From the NCBI GenBank assembly GCA_035582835.1, contig JAYKAV010003353.1, positions 137,743-201,742 on the forward strand: 64,000 nt of DNA, written 5' to 3'. This stretch comes from Phoebastria nigripes. Taxonomy: Eukaryota > Chordata > Aves > Procellariiformes > Diomedeidae. Position 1 is the stretch's first letter; each line of letters opens with the position of its first letter. Below are positions 48,988 to 62,220 of the stretch, one piece after another. The position numbers and the translations under genes are program-made. The notes under the pieces are model-generated. The model ran no database searches and was not told where the DNA came from. It was given only the letters and a program-made list of their open reading frames with translations.

Positions 48988-49870
48988 AATCACAGAATGG
49001 TTGAGGTTGGAAGGGAACTCTGGAGGTCATCTGGTCCAACCCCTTCCTCCTCAAGCAGGGCCACATAGACCTGGTTGCCCAGGATCATGTCCAGACACCT
49101 TTTGAAGGACAGTCCAGACAGCCTCCAAGAAGGGAGACCCCAACATCCTCCCTGGGCAACCTGTGCCAGTGCTCAGTCACCCTCACAGTAACAAAGTGTC
49201 TCTTGATATTCAGTAGGAACCTCCTGTGTTTCAGTTCATGCCCATTGCTTCTGATCCTGGCACTGAGCACCACTGTAAATAGCCTGGCTCTGTCCTCTTT
49301 GTGCCCTCCCTTCAGGTGTTTACATGCATTGATAAGATCCCCCCAGAGCCTTCTCTTCTCCAGGTTGAACAGTCCCAGCTCTCTCAGCCTTATATGTGAG
49401 ATGCCCAAGTCCATCATCTTCATGGCCCTTTGCTGGATTCTCTTGAGTATGTCCATGTCTCTCCTGTACTGAGGAGCCCAGAACTTGATTCAGTACTCCA
49501 GGTGTGGCCTCACCAGTGCTGAGTAGAAGGGAAGGATCACCTCCCTCGACCTGCTGGCAACACTCCTATTCATGCAGCCCACGACACCATCAGCCTTCTT
49601 TGCCACAAGGGCTGGCTCATCTTCAACTTGGGTGTCCACCAGGACCCCCAGTCCTTTTCTGCCAAGCTGTTTTCCAGCTGGGCATCCCTTAGCGTATACT
49701 GGTGCACGGGGTTGTTCCTCCCCAGGTGCAGGACTCCCCACTTCCCTTTGTTGAACTTCAGGAGGTTCCTGTCATCCCATTTCTCCAGCCTGTCCAGGTC
49801 CCTCTGGATGGCAGCATGACTTTCTGGCATATCAGCCACTCCCCCCAGTTTTATGTCATCAGCACAAATA
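48988..49870 (-). mobile_element. CR1 LINE, minus strand, with C-terminal half of reverse transcriptase
   Basis: This is the longest contiguous CR1 copy in the window. Its 3' end lies at 48988 (AATCACAGAATGG on the plus strand). Reading the minus strand from 49870 downwards, the polymerase motif appears as CADD at 49866-49855 (the family has F/YADD). It is followed by DLDRLEKWDDRNLLKFNKGK, VLHLGRNNP, then after a frameshift near 49630 LGVLVDTQVEDEP and [24 protein letters not shown] at 49492-49490 sits where the family has Cys after HLEY; the frame then resumes with [18 protein letters not shown] and [19 protein letters not shown] to near 49085. One frameshift and one stop make it dead, yet the reading frame is otherwise well kept, suggesting a younger insertion than the other CR1 copies. 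It is 5'-truncated just upstream of the DD motif. Confidence 0.93.
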
Positions 49871-51440
49871 CAATTAATGAAATGATACATACTAACTGAA
49901 GAGAATGATGTAAGTTTTAGCCAGCATATCCCTAATGTCTTGCTGAGAAGGATAAGGTGTAAGGGCTCTCTTCTCATAATGATGAATGAGGTCAATAATC
50001 ATACAATTAAATGCTTTCACTTATAGTAGAATAGGATATTACAGCCAATAGAAAAATTCCTGTTTAACTGGAGCCTATATCAGGCATAACTTCTGTCAGA
50101 ATCAGGAGTTGTCTGTCTGAAGAAATGTGAGCAGAAATGAAGGAAGAAATAATACATGTGTAATGGAAAAATTACATTGGTAAAAGTTGCCTGAAAGGCC
50201 TCCTGATAATAAAGAGAAAATGAGATTTGCTATCATGAAAGGAAATACCAGATAGGAGTTGCTAGTTATTATCCTATGAGAAAATAGCATTGAAACTAAA
50301 AGCTGGCGAGATGGTGGAAACGTTGGCAAGACAGTGCTTTTAATGCCAAAGGCAATAACTTTTAACTCTAACTGCTTACCGTTTAAAAAAAAAAATAATC
50401 TGAAGGACAAGCAAACTGCCATGCTCCTATAGCTTCCTTGCAAAGTGCTGTTTAATGGAATACAGGTAACTTTTGCAGTTGACAATGTAGGTATTAAACA
50501 TTCTCAGAAATCTGCAGATGACTTATGATCCAGTTTGAAATTGTCATGTTTGGTAACAGAAAGATTGCTGAGAGGCTTCTGTGCTTGAAACAGGAGCCTG
50601 CTCCTGACGTGGACGTGAATGGCTCTAGGCAGAGGCTCGTATTCCCAAGCCCCCAGACGTTTGGGCAGGCAGGCTCTCAATGTGGGTGTGACTCTCTTCT
50701 CTTTAAATAGCAATGACGTTCAGCTAGAAGATTTAATTATAAAGATTATGGTTTTGGGTTATTTGTAAATGAATTAAAAATGGGAAAGTTCCTAACAATA
50801 TTACAACCAAATGTCTAGCTAGTTTAGGATTCAACTTGATGTTAGAAGGCAATGCAATTAAAGTCCAAAATAAATTTGAAATTTTCTACCAACTCCTGAC
50901 TGTATTATATTCAGTATTTAAAATAAAGTTTCATTCATGGTTCTGCAGTTAGGTACAGTATAAACAAGAATTGAAGTTAAGTATATATTTTTGCAATTGT
51001 CATTCACTTGCTTACAACAGCTTGAAGTAAAATGAAATGACTTATAAAAAATTTATTTTTGTCTAACTAAAATTGCATTTAAGAAAAACATAGTTTAAGG
51101 CAGGGTACGCCAAACATATCTCTTCTGAGAATGATATATGGTGAATTTCTTTGGAGTCACTAGTCAATAACAGGTGTGTAAAATTTCACATTCTTGTTTT
51201 TTGGACCAAAGCAAGGCTGGAAAAAAAAAAAGTATTCGCATATTTTCTGGGTTTAAGAAAAAAAGAAAGCAATGGTCTTTCCACTTGTCCCAGTGCATCT
51301 GAGAACTTGACATCNTAAGACTGAGATGAGTGAAAAAGGGAAAAATAGTGGAAAGTAGGGGAAAAGAAAATGTTGCCTGGAAAGAAAAGAGCGCATGTCA
51401 ATCACTAATTCTTAGTTTTACCTTAGTCTGCAAAATTCAC

Positions 51441-51465
51441 AATGTAATAAATTAAATATTACATT
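51441..51465. repeat. AT-rich inverted repeat (9-bp arms)
   Basis: AATGTAATA at 51441-51449 and its complement TATTACATT at 51457-51465 are separated by seven bases. A related AATGTAATATTTA word recurs near 51522-51534. It could extrude as a cruciform; no transposon is recognised. Confidence 0.8.
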
Positions 51466-52734
51466 ACACATTGCAGGTAGCTTACATATACATTGTGTAC
51501 ATTATTATATATAACACCATAATGTAATATTTATGATATAAACAAAACATTGAAAATAAAAGCTCTATTTACAGAGAGGTGAAAAGATTAGATTTTATGA
51601 TGGGTTTTATAGCTATATAATAAACAAAAACACTGAACTAGATTCTTCAAATGCAAATGCGTTGTATTTCTTAAGTGGTTCTTCATATCCTATAACAGTT
51701 TATGGATTTTTCTTTACATATGAATCCTTTTTTTTTTGTCCATGAACTTGTTTTTTTATCCTGATCCTTGAAATTTAGTGAAGTTGCAGTCTGTAACATT
51801 TCCATACCACAATGGTAGTGGCTGAATGTGTTTCAAGACAGTAAGTGTGTCCTTGTTTTTAACCTCATCATTGCTGAATTCAGGAGTCCACATTTTGTGT
51901 AGAAGTGATTGACAATGGAGAAAGGTAATAAAGGTTTAGAGAGGGAAGGGTGTTCATATAATTGGTATCTAAATGGGCCCATATTTTGGGAGATTGAAAT
52001 GAAAACCTGCAGTCTTTAAGAGTCAGTCTTTGGAACCTTTTAAGGTTTCAGATACCAATATACATGATCTTCTTCGCTTAAGTAAGAAACAGCATTTCTA
52101 CTTCTCTAACTTGCTTCTGACTTCTGGGTAACGTTGTGTAAAGAAAGGGTCAAAAAGAGATATTTCTAAGAATAAAATCTAGAGTGATGCTAACACACCC
52201 ATTTCAGGCCCTAAAAGACAAATACTTTCAGGGGCTCGTTTTTATGAAATCGACACAGTGGAGCCCTGATTGGTATTTATGCAGAAATCTCTTGATGAGA
52301 TTTCTCTGCATGAATCTCCGGTATATGTTTACATGTAATTAATTTAACGTTGAAAAGGCAAAACCATGTTTTTTGGTTTTTTTAATTGCTTCTGGTGATA
52401 GTTCTTCACCATTAATTCAGCAAGCCACAAAGTCTTAGAGAAAGAGAACAAAGCTACCCAGTGCTTGCAGAAGTTGTGTGTTTCATATTGCTGAATAATG
52501 CAGTGGTTTCCAAAGGGGTAAAAATCTCTTTAAATAAAGGCAGTCTGAAAGTCAGAAGATTTCATTGTGGGTTTTATAGCTATTAAATAGCCTATAGCGA
52601 GTACTGTTATGTAATCCTTTAAACCACCAGTTGTGGCTAGCTGGTTTTCCCTAGGGGGGCATAGATAAATAGGTTTCTGTAATGCTCTCATGCAGGAAAA
52701 ACTTACAATCTCCAGATATAAAGCCAGGCAAACA

Positions 52735-52767
52735 CTCTCTCTCTCTCTCTCTCATCACTAGAGAGAG
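52735..52767. repeat. (CT)9 microsatellite with a complementary GAGAGAG arm
   Basis: Nine CT units at 52735-52752 are followed after ATCACTA by GAGAGAG at 52761-52767, so the end of the repeat can pair with this arm to form a seven-base stem. Confidence 0.85.
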
Positions 52768-55700
52768 AATGGCTGGGAATGCTTCACACATCTGATGGTA
52801 CAGTTGTTCTTCAGAAATCCCAGATATGCCTATCAACTCTAAATAACCAGACCAGGATACAATGGTCTTTTATAAAGTACATGTTTTGAAAATTGTTTCA
52901 ACCTACTGATGAACCCAATACTGTGCCAGTTGGAGTTCACGGTGCCCATGAATATCAGTAGGAGGAAATCTGACCTAATCATTAAGTTTTGGGTTTGTTT
53001 TTTTTTTTTTTGTTTTTTTTTTTTAAAGTAAGCTATGAGCAGTATTTTCATGATGAGATATTGGATACCATTCTATATCCAGCATAAAACTCTTCTGTAA
53101 AGGAAGAAAACACCTTTCTGGTCCATCATATCTGTCTGGACATTCATGTAAGAGTATCTGTACAAATCCTGCACCCTACTTCAGCCTTTTATGCATCAGC
53201 AGACCTGAAAGTAGCTGAAAAGATTTGGTCATATAACATAAGGCATGCAAAGTGGAAGTTTCACAGGGTGTCTTGCTGTCATTTCCAAATAGAAATATTT
53301 GGATTTCATACAAGAAAATGGCATGATCTTGAATTTTGGGAAATTGATTTACTGATACCTTTTACACAAGTTATTTTTGGGAAAAAATATTCAATCCAAA
53401 TAAAGGATGAATAAATGGATACCTTTGATCAAATCATAAAACTCTAATTTGGCAGGGAGTGAGATAAAGAAACATGCTAACTGATGTCCAGGTGGGTTTG
53501 CCCTTTGTTGGTCTTATGTTTTTAAATATGCTTCCCTAGATTACACTTACTGCATTCTGAAGTGTAAGGATGCCAACATTTCTGCAGCTATTACTTGCTG
53601 ATGTTACTTAACACTGCCAATCCAGACTATACTGGCAGAGGGGAAAAAGATATTCTTGCCATCAGTACATCAGGATTGTCAGACTGTGTGTGTGAAAGTC
53701 CACTATATAAATNTATATAGTTGATCTTTCAATTGCTTTTTTTAATGTCTAGCTCATTATGGCTCTGTTGGTTTTATTCGTAGTTGTTTTCTTCTCCCTA
53801 AATACCGATTTTCCCCCTTCCTTTGATTAATATATCACAGTTGTCTCCTTTTCATTGTGTTCTTCCTTTTCAATTTCAAAGGAGAAAATGATACTGAGCG
53901 ATAATCAACTCTCTCCAGTTTTGCTAGTGGAGAGCATGATGGAGCAAATACGGGATAAATCTTTTTCTCCTTCGGTGTAAAGTAGAGGCTACCCTCAAGC
54001 TGAACAGAACTCATCCTTGAAACCACACAGAAAAATATTGTATTTTTGATGTTGGGAACCCAGGGGAAATATAGGTTCATACTGTGCCAAATCCTTCTTC
54101 CAGAAAATGCATTTTTTTAATGAATTTCTGTCTGGTTTAGAAATAGTAGAAAATTGAGGTTTACCTGTATATTTATACTAATGGGCTTAACTCCTTAATG
54201 TTGCATTTGAAACAATTATGTTTCTGAGGTCATAAAGAAGATAAATTAATGTTACTGTTTGTCATTTTGGGGTTGGGGGGGGGAGGTAGCCCTTTCTGAT
54301 CCTTTATTCCACATTTATACTGCAAATCTACTTGTTTTCATACTTCCCTACTTGGTAAATAATTAGGCTTATTCCTCCTACACTAACTGTTCTTGTTTCA
54401 GATGAAATATAATTTGTCTTCTTGGAATATATGTAAGTATTAAATGATGTGTGAAACGAGTAATATAAACCAGGATATTATTTTATCTCACACTATTACT
54501 ACTGGTGTGCTTATTAAGAATAGCATATAAAATTCTGACAGCCAAAAATCCAAAATAGTCTTTCAGATCAAATTTCCACCTTACTTTCTCAAAAAGGGTT
54601 TGTGAGTGGAAGCAATTATAAATAATTACAGGTCCAGTGTGTCAATCTCCTCTAGGTTCCACATATGCCCCAGAGTTTGGGTGTGTAAAACCTGCTGGAA
54701 CAATAGCGTAGAGCTGTGTAGATGTTGTAGGAACCAAATCTTAGTGATATCCTGCTGGTGGCTGGGTCTCTCAATTGAAATATGCTCTATACCTCACCTA
54801 GATTTTGTCTTGCGGGGGGTGGGAAGAGTGAGTTCCCTTGGATGGAAGATAAGAGTGAACTAACATGCATGCAGTATGTTTGATAATGGAACTGAGATTT
54901 GGGAAGGAACAGAAATAAAAAGCTATTTGATAGTGTACATGTAAACAGAATATACCTTTCAGATGCATAAAAATTTGTTCTCTGTACCTGTAATTTTAAG
55001 CAGCCTTCTTTTAAGGGGAAGAAGACAGAAGCTGGTTGTTTGAAATCCAAGAAGAATTATTAAACTGGATGTAGTTATTCTCCACGTAGTTGAAGATTTT
55101 GTGCCTCTCAGGTTCTCAAACAGGGACTGTGGCAGATGCTATTAGATGAAAAAAATTAATTACTGTAGAAGTACACTTTGGACACATCATGAAGTTGTAC
55201 TCACAAATTTTAGTCTTGTGAAAAGTCATTAACTTAAATTTATTCCACCACCCCGCCATCGGGAAGGTCTTAATATCTTTTCAGCAGACTTGTCTGGGTT
55301 GTTTTTCCCTCAGCGACTAATCAGATGCTTAAATATTTTCCGTTAAAAAATTAAGATCTCTTATTTTATTCCTGTTTTTTAATGACATTGCAAGTATGAG
55401 ATGCATTNGTGAAATGACTAAAAGTAGAGTTCCATATAGCCAATATATTTAGGGTGGAATTTACTTTTGACATATTTAGTCCTTTAATATATAGCTATAT
55501 GTGAAACTTGCATCCGAGTTACTGACTTAAATGGTCTCCAAAGCATATCTAAGTGTTGATTCATGTTTTACTTAAAAATTAATCTTCCTGTCATAAACTG
55601 AAGCAGGGAAAAACTACTACTAAATCTAGAAACTGCCTTTTTCACACCATTTGCTAAAGTTTCAGGGTTGATTGTTTTCATTTTCACTCTTAAGAATTCA

Positions 55701-57902
55701 ATTTCAGAAGACTGAAGCTCTCCTTGGAGCTATTTAAAAGATTTTCAGAAGTCTTTTGTGTTTCTAGTAAACCCGTGGCTTATTTTTTAGTTCTATGATT
55801 TTTTTGCTTTCCAAAATTTTTTTTTTTGATAGGTCTGTGTTGTAAATCAACTTAGTTCAAGGGGAGCTGTCATGATTTGTGGACAGATTATTTCACTTCA
55901 GACGACTGCTTTGTTCCTTGTTGATTATTCTATTATTGGGCTTTCTGGAATTTTTTTTTTTTTTTTAATAATATAATGTAATATTTAGGTCTCATCTGTT
56001 CATCCTTTAATCTGTTATTCCCCCATATCAACTTCTGCCTTTCTGCAGACCTGAGACCCACTCTCTTAATCCATTGTAACTCTCAGCATGTCCACTTGAA
56101 TGAAATACTTTTATTCTGTCAATCTTGTAAACTGTTCTCTCTCATAGTGATGAATTTCTCTTCCATACTTTACAAATATTAGGTGTTTATCAAGATCAAT
56201 CAACTCTTCTACCTTGAGTCCTGTAATGCTTCAAGGCCTGCTAGAACAATTTTTTAGGGTTGTATACTGCACAGTGGCAACACAGCTTTCTCTTCTTCAG
56301 TGATGTCTTGTTCAGTCACACACATTTTTCCACAAGTGTTGTTGCTTCCATTGCAGGAAAATGCATAATGCCAGCAATGGCTAATGCTCCTAGTGAAGTC
56401 CCAGTGATGTCAGTAGGACTTGAATAGTGAACTTGCTGCAAACAACTGAAAATTTAGAAGCTAATGGTTAATTTGCATGCTTGTGATGTTTTCCTGAAAC
56501 AAGCTGCGTGAGAAGTTTGAAATCAATATTAATCCCACTACTTCCACCAACTGTAGGGACTAAATGCATTGCAAAATTAGTAACAGACATTCTGTGTTTG
56601 AACTAGATTATCTGAAGGTGAGTGGATATAATTACTATATTTCTCTATAAAGTGTTACTGTGAAGAAACAGCATGGCATATATCATCATATACAGGAGAA
56701 AGGAAAAAGCAAACTGCCTAAATTCAATGACCTAAATAAAATGTTAATTATGAAGGGATTAAATTTCTCTTTCCTAACACAGACATTTCAAGGAGTAGGT
56801 GATAAGTTCTTCCATGGGCTATTCTTCTGATTATAAGGGATGTTATTTGAAAAGTGCAAGGAAGAGAATGTTTTAATTTAGTCTGTTTAATGCTTTCATT
56901 TAAATAGCCTAGGAAGTGGTGAAAGACATTATAAAGGGAGACTGTATTTATATGTAGGTATGAATCCTCACTTGTGCGGATCAGCCAGTTGTGTTTCTCT
57001 GGAATCCCATCCAGAGTTTGCATCTTTCTACTTTTACATACGCCCATGGAATGGTTGGGATTCAAAGCCATGTGTTTATTAGCCATGGACTGTGGAGCCT
57101 GTGCTGGAGCCAGGAAGCCATGTTTTGGTGGGGCCAGTTGGAGCTGAGCTGAGCCTGCCTTTGCTGGAAATGGCTCTGCTCACCTTGAGATGCAGTACTT
57201 TTTCGGCAGCTCATATTCTCCCCGTTAACAGTCTGTGAAGGCAGTTGGCTAAGCCTTATGTTTGCATTATTTGTTTATGCCGAGCTCCCAAATCTGTTGA
57301 TTGCTTTAATTTTGCCCCACGGGTATGTAACAACATATTTTAATGCTTTGTTTCTCTAGATTCTCTTTTACAATTCCTTTTCAGTAATTCCATCTGAATA
57401 TCAAACTTATCATTATTATATCTAAGCACCTCTCAGACCATGTCAGCCAAACCTTGTAAGTACAGCAGTACACCTGTCTCCTCGGTGTTGCAAAAACTTT
57501 ATGGGTTTTTCACTAGGTTATGTATCTCCAGTGTCTGTCTAGCTTTGGTGTACAACAAGAGCTATTAGCTGCATAGAACAGGAAAGTGAAGATATATGTC
57601 AGAATCATCCCTTCCCTTAGTCTGAGAACATAAGCCTACCATAGGGGCACTGTAGAAAGCTCTGAATGCGATCAGGACTTTGCAGCTCAGGCTCGCTCTC
57701 GTAGTTGATAAATGTCCTTACACCTATTCTGTAGATCAGTATCGCTAACTGAAAGCAAACCAGCAATGAATGGTGAAGAACTCTTAATTTAGGGTTAAGT
57801 TCAGTTATCTCACTTTCTCATACTGCACAGCATACTAGTAGGACCTAGCCTTCATTTAATGTATATTGCTACATATTGCTTTAGCTCTTTCTATCCATAA
57901 AT

Positions 57903-58296
57903 CCAGTGTGGGGCGAGGCGCCCGCCCGTGGCTGCAGGGAAACACCTGCCCCGCCGGGGTCCCCGCCGGGGTCCCCGCAGGGCCATCTCTGCCGGGGCGC
58001 CTGGAGCACCTCCTCCCCTCCCCCTGCTCTCCCCTCGGGGCTCGCAGGGCTGTTCCTCACACTGTTTCCCTCCGCCCTGGCTGCCGGGCAGCGTTTTGCC
58101 CTTTCTTCCCCAGGCTTTCCCCGAGGCGCCCGCCCGTGGCTGAGGGGCTCAGCTGTGCCCTGCGGTGGGGCCCTTGGAGCCGGCTGGAACCGGCCCCTGT
58201 GTCCGGCGCGGGGCAGCCCCGGCCGCGCCTCACGGGGGCCGCCCCTGCAGGCCCCCCAGTGCTGCTGCTGCCGGCACCTTGTCAGGGAAACCCAGT
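57903..58296 (+). repeat. GC-rich avian interspersed repeat, probably LTR-derived
   Basis: A sharply bounded block, rich in G, C and CpG, in otherwise AT-rich DNA. Landmarks recalled from a repeat dispersed in many bird genomes occur in the same order: GCCTGGAGCACCTCCTCCCC near 57999, GCAGGGCTGTTCCTCACACT near 58045, TTTTGCCCTTTCTT near 58094, GGAGCCGGCTGGAACCGG near 58175, and a CCTTGTCAGGGAAACCCAGT end near 58277. ATAAAT lies immediately on both sides (57897-57902 and 58297-58302), a possible 6-bp target duplication. Inside, the 21 bases at 57914-57934 recur exactly at 58122-58142, and a 12-bp GC-rich unit is tandemly repeated near 57953-57976. The open frames of 132 and 144 codons over it are by-products of GC content. 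A CpG-island promoter is the alternative, but no gene starts here. Confidence 0.65.
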
Positions 58297-59997
58297 ATAA
58301 ATGAATAATTTTACTTAAACATCTGAGTCCTATTTTATCCTTCTGTGAGACAGAGAAAAGGGTAGCAGCACCTTCCGCCTGTCAGTCTATTAAAAGCTGT
58401 TGTCAGAGGAGTAAGGGCATTGCTCCTTTGCGTTTATGCTACCAAAGGAAAGCCCACACCCGTGGGAGGGCACTAAGATGGCGTATCCCTGCGTGTCGAG
58501 GGGAAGGAGGCCAGTATTTAGAGTACATGGAAGTGTGGTCATGGCTGCCAACAAGGCTTTTGCTATGTCNTTAACTTGTTGCAGTAAAATGTTCATTTTG
58601 AGTCATATAAATTGGTCGCTTTTGTGATGTTAAAGCTTGCGTTATGGTATTCCATTAGGTGAGCTAGTAATTCCAGGTGTTCATTAGTAATGCAAAGGGT
58701 ATTGCATCTCAAAGTAATTAATTCAGTATGTGGAATTTGTTTCTCTCCCAACGTCGGAGGACGCTTTTGAGTGGGAGGTGAGTGTTCAACTTGTTGGAAG
58801 CTGCCCTTTCTCTGCATCCAGCTCTGAGAATCTGGTTTCTGGGTTGGTGCAGGATGGGGTTACATGTGCTGTTTTAGGCACAAGCGTGAAAGGGACTAAT
58901 TTTATATTTTATGTACACATAACTGTGTGTGTGTATGTGTATATGTTTATATGTGTATCTACGTATTTATATGTGCATTGGCATATTCCATTAACTTTTC
59001 AGTTTTACTTAATGGCTCATTTTTCTGATCCCTGCAAATTATTTTTTTTTCATTTTAACCGTACTAAGTAATATACTGTTGTAGAGTATAAGAATTCCAG
59101 TTATTTTTACTTTTCCATGGAAGTAAGATTTCTGGCTTGAGTAGCCGTCCTTTAATTGACCGCATAATAGTTATTATGCATTAATAGCATATAGTGCTAT
59201 GTAACTTGTTATTAACCAAGTGCATTATGATGCATAACAGCTATGCTGTTCCCAAATGTGCAGTGAGATGGTTCTCCAGATGTCATTACTATGAAGTATA
59301 AAGCTAGAGAGCAGTATAGCTATAGATCACAGCAATAGATGTACATTTAGCTTNGTCTGCTCTTTTTGCATTTGAGGATTTTCCAGAGAGAAGCCTCAGA
59401 AGTCTAATTGTTACTAAGAATGATCTGCTGATCCTCCGTGTGAGTAAAATTGTTAGCTGATGTTCAAGTATCCCTGATCCTCTTCAATCTCAAAATATCT
59501 GCTTTGCATTTTTGATTAAATGGGCTTGTCTAGCTTCACTTTTCAGCTGTTGGGTCTTAACAGAACTCTTTTGTACCAACTCTCTGCNGTCAAACTTCTG
59601 TTCCCTTGGAGGTATTTCCCACTTGTAAACAAATTATCTTTTTAATCTTTCTGATATGTTAAATAGATTGAGCTCCTGAAAGACTATAAAGCATGTTCTT
59701 CAGTCCTTCAGTTACTCTTTTTACTATAATCTTGCTCCAATTTGTCAACAAACTTTTTGCAAAAGGTATCCTCTGTCATACTCCAAGATTACTTTGTAAT
59801 AACTTATTGTTTGAGTTTGATACTTCTTAATATTTAAGCTAAGGGCAGATAGTCAGACTTGAGATATTTTATAAGACAAACATTTTTTTTTTTATCAGCG
59901 GTGTTACATAGTTGTCTTCTAAATAACCATCTTCAATATCGTTTGGTTAGTTGGGTTTTTTTATCTGCTGCTGTGAAATGATGGAGGAGGTGTGAGA

Positions 59998-60130
59998 AGG
60001 AAAACAAACAAACAAAAAACCCCCCACAAATAAAAAAAAAAAACAAACAAACAAACACAAAACCAAGGAAAAAAACAACATAAACAAAACAAAAAACCCC
60101 ACACACACTCCCCACCAAAAAACCACCGAA
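59998..60130. repeat. A/C-rich low-complexity block
   Basis: Almost every plus-strand base is A or C, with CAAA units, an A12-type run and ACACAC, over about 130 bp. Long minus-strand frames rich in Phe, Val and Cys across it (for example 60118-59933) are artefacts of this composition. Confidence 0.85.
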
Positions 60131-61503
60131 AAGCCCTCCATATCAACAGACTTGCCTGCCAGCATCATCTGTTATAAAACCAAACAAAACTCCCCTGGCC
60201 ATGTGTACTCTCTTAGTTCTCAAGTGCAGCTTGAATAGTCTCCTAAAGACGTTATAGAATGGGACCGCTCATTCCTGTCACTTTTGGTTTCAGTCTGTAT
60301 TGTTGATGTGTTTCCTCCCAGTATGAAAATAATGAGATTGCTTCTGAAGTATGGGAGGCTCATGTATAAGAGGGAAGGGTAGAAGATAGAAGCTGATGTG
60401 TTCCCAAGTTACTGTCTGGGCAACAGTTGGTATCAACTTAGTTGGCAACTTGCTGAGCTAAAGGAAATCTGTATTTTCTCTAGGTTCAAATTACCTATTT
60501 GTAGACTGAGAAAATCAAGGCAATGTAAGGTCATATAGAGAATATGTTACAAACTGTGGTGCCGGAGGGGTTAGCAGACGTAATTATCTTTTAAAATAAC
60601 GGCTTACATTCAGCAAGCATTGGCAAGGTCACAAAGGAAGTATTGACCCAACATGACACAAAGTTTTGATTTGATCTGATTCCTACCATCACAATATTCT
60701 TCAGCTGCAAAGTTCTTGTGGACTGGAGAGCAAATAATTTCGTAAAGACTCTTTACAAACTCCTAAGCTGCTGTCTTGCATCTTCTTTCAAACTAAAATG
60801 TTGAGTAAATGCTGAACGGAAAAGTGTGTTTACTGGTTTTATGATAAATATTTTCTTTTATGGCCCACCTGTGCCTTAAGCTGGATCCTCTGTCTGTTGC
60901 TTGCTGAATAGAGAGAACATAATAAGGAAAATAACATTGTTTCAGACAGTGATAAAATCAGTGTGCTGGACAAAAAAATGCTTGCACGTGCAAAGCCCTG
61001 TGTTTGTGCAAGGATATCAGATAATTGTGCGCGTAATTACCAGTTTACATTAATGGCTGCCAAATTTTTGTGGACNTTTCTGGATTCTGATGTCCACAGT
61101 GGGAGCACATGCAATTTCTAGATCTACACGTTATCTCAAAGAGCCGGGGTGACCTGGAAGATGCTGTCAATATATTTTTACAGTGCTCTCCACACTGCTG
61201 GAGCTGAGCAAAACACATTACGTACAAAGCACTTCTTGCAAAGCATGATCACTTTTTAAGAAGAAATGTCCTTTTCATAAATAAAAAAACATAAAAAAAA
61301 AAAAAAAACAGGCAGAGAAAAAGATAGTATTTTCAAAGAATTTTAAACAAATCATGCTGAGCATCACTTAGGTGGCAGAAAGCATTAAAAAAAGCATTTG
61401 AGCTTTATTTGATATCCTTTGATCCACTGATTTCCAGTACATAAAATAAATTGCAAAGATTTAAAAGTGGATAAGTTGGATAGTACCCTTGAGTTTTAAT
61501 ACA

Positions 61504-61595
61504 TGTTTTTTGTTTGNTTTTTGGGTTTGGATGTGGGGTTTTGTTTATTTCTTGTTGTTGGGGGGTGTTGATTTTTGGGGTTTGGGGGAAGGGAT
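61504..61595. repeat. G/T-rich low-complexity block
   Basis: The plus strand is made almost only of G and T, with TTTGGG and TTGTTGGGGGG words, over about 90 bp, the reverse-strand counterpart of the A/C-rich blocks elsewhere in the window. Its G-runs might form G-quadruplexes. Confidence 0.75.
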
Positions 61596-62220
61596 TGAAA
61601 NATCAGACTGAATGATGGCAGCCTCTCACTGTTCTGTGACAGTGGATACTGGTTAGGCGTCTTTTCAGTCATCAGGAAGCTANGCACAGAAGAGTATCAC
61701 TGTACAAATTTTTTTTTCAAAAATGTGTTTTGTCCTTGCTGAGACACTTCTACAGTAATGATGCCCATTTGTTGGGTTAATATATAGAGAAAAGAAAGAA
61801 TACTTTAGAGAAGAATTGCAGAATGCAGCGTGAGGCACAGATGAAATGACTGTAGCAAGTCCATTATGTGACAAGGCACATTGCACTGAACCTTCTTTTC
61901 TTGTTTTTAAAATGCAGACTTCCTCCATTTCTAGAATAGGGAACTTGAANGCTCTGGGGCTCACTGAAGAAAGAGAGATATAATAGAAGAACAAATGAAC
62001 TCACCATCCAAAACATGCACCTACCTGACAAATGAAAACAACACAAGATATGGGATAGGAAAGATCCGGGCATTGAGAAATGTCAATATGAGTACTGTTA
62101 AATTCAAGTATCTGAAGTAGATATCTCCTATATAACTTCATGACTTGGTAGGTTAAATCTTAAAATCCCTGACNATACTAACTCTTGTTGTGGAAAGGAA
62201 AATAAAAATTATTAAGACTG

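Larger units (their letters stand above)
49871..57902. other. Unique AT-rich noncoding stretch
   Basis: No gene or interspersed repeat is recognised. Minus-strand frames at 50102-50485 (127 codons) and 56748-57086 (112 codons) lack domains. T-rich runs lie at about 52996-53024 and 55950-55966, and a G-run near 54275-54283. Near 56388-56428 a GAAGTCCCAGTGATGTCAGT word recalls old amniote repeats but is too short to assign. The block at 50580-50700 is somewhat GC-richer than its flanks and is open on both strands, without a recognisable product. Confidence 0.45.

Noticed and set aside
49504..49899. Several plus-strand frames with Ser/Pro-rich peptides
   Set aside because: Antisense shadows of the CR1 reverse transcriptase encoded on the minus strand.
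50102..50485. 127-codon minus-strand frame with hydrophobic stretches
   Set aside because: AT-driven composition and no recognisable family.
57866..58304. Plus-strand frames of 132 and 144 codons, Pro/Arg/Gly-rich
   Set aside because: GC-rich repeat with few stops; several frames are open at once and no start or splice context supports a gene.
59933..60168. Minus-strand frames rich in Phe, Val, Cys and Gly that look like membrane proteins
   Set aside because: Direct by-product of the A/C-rich low-complexity block.
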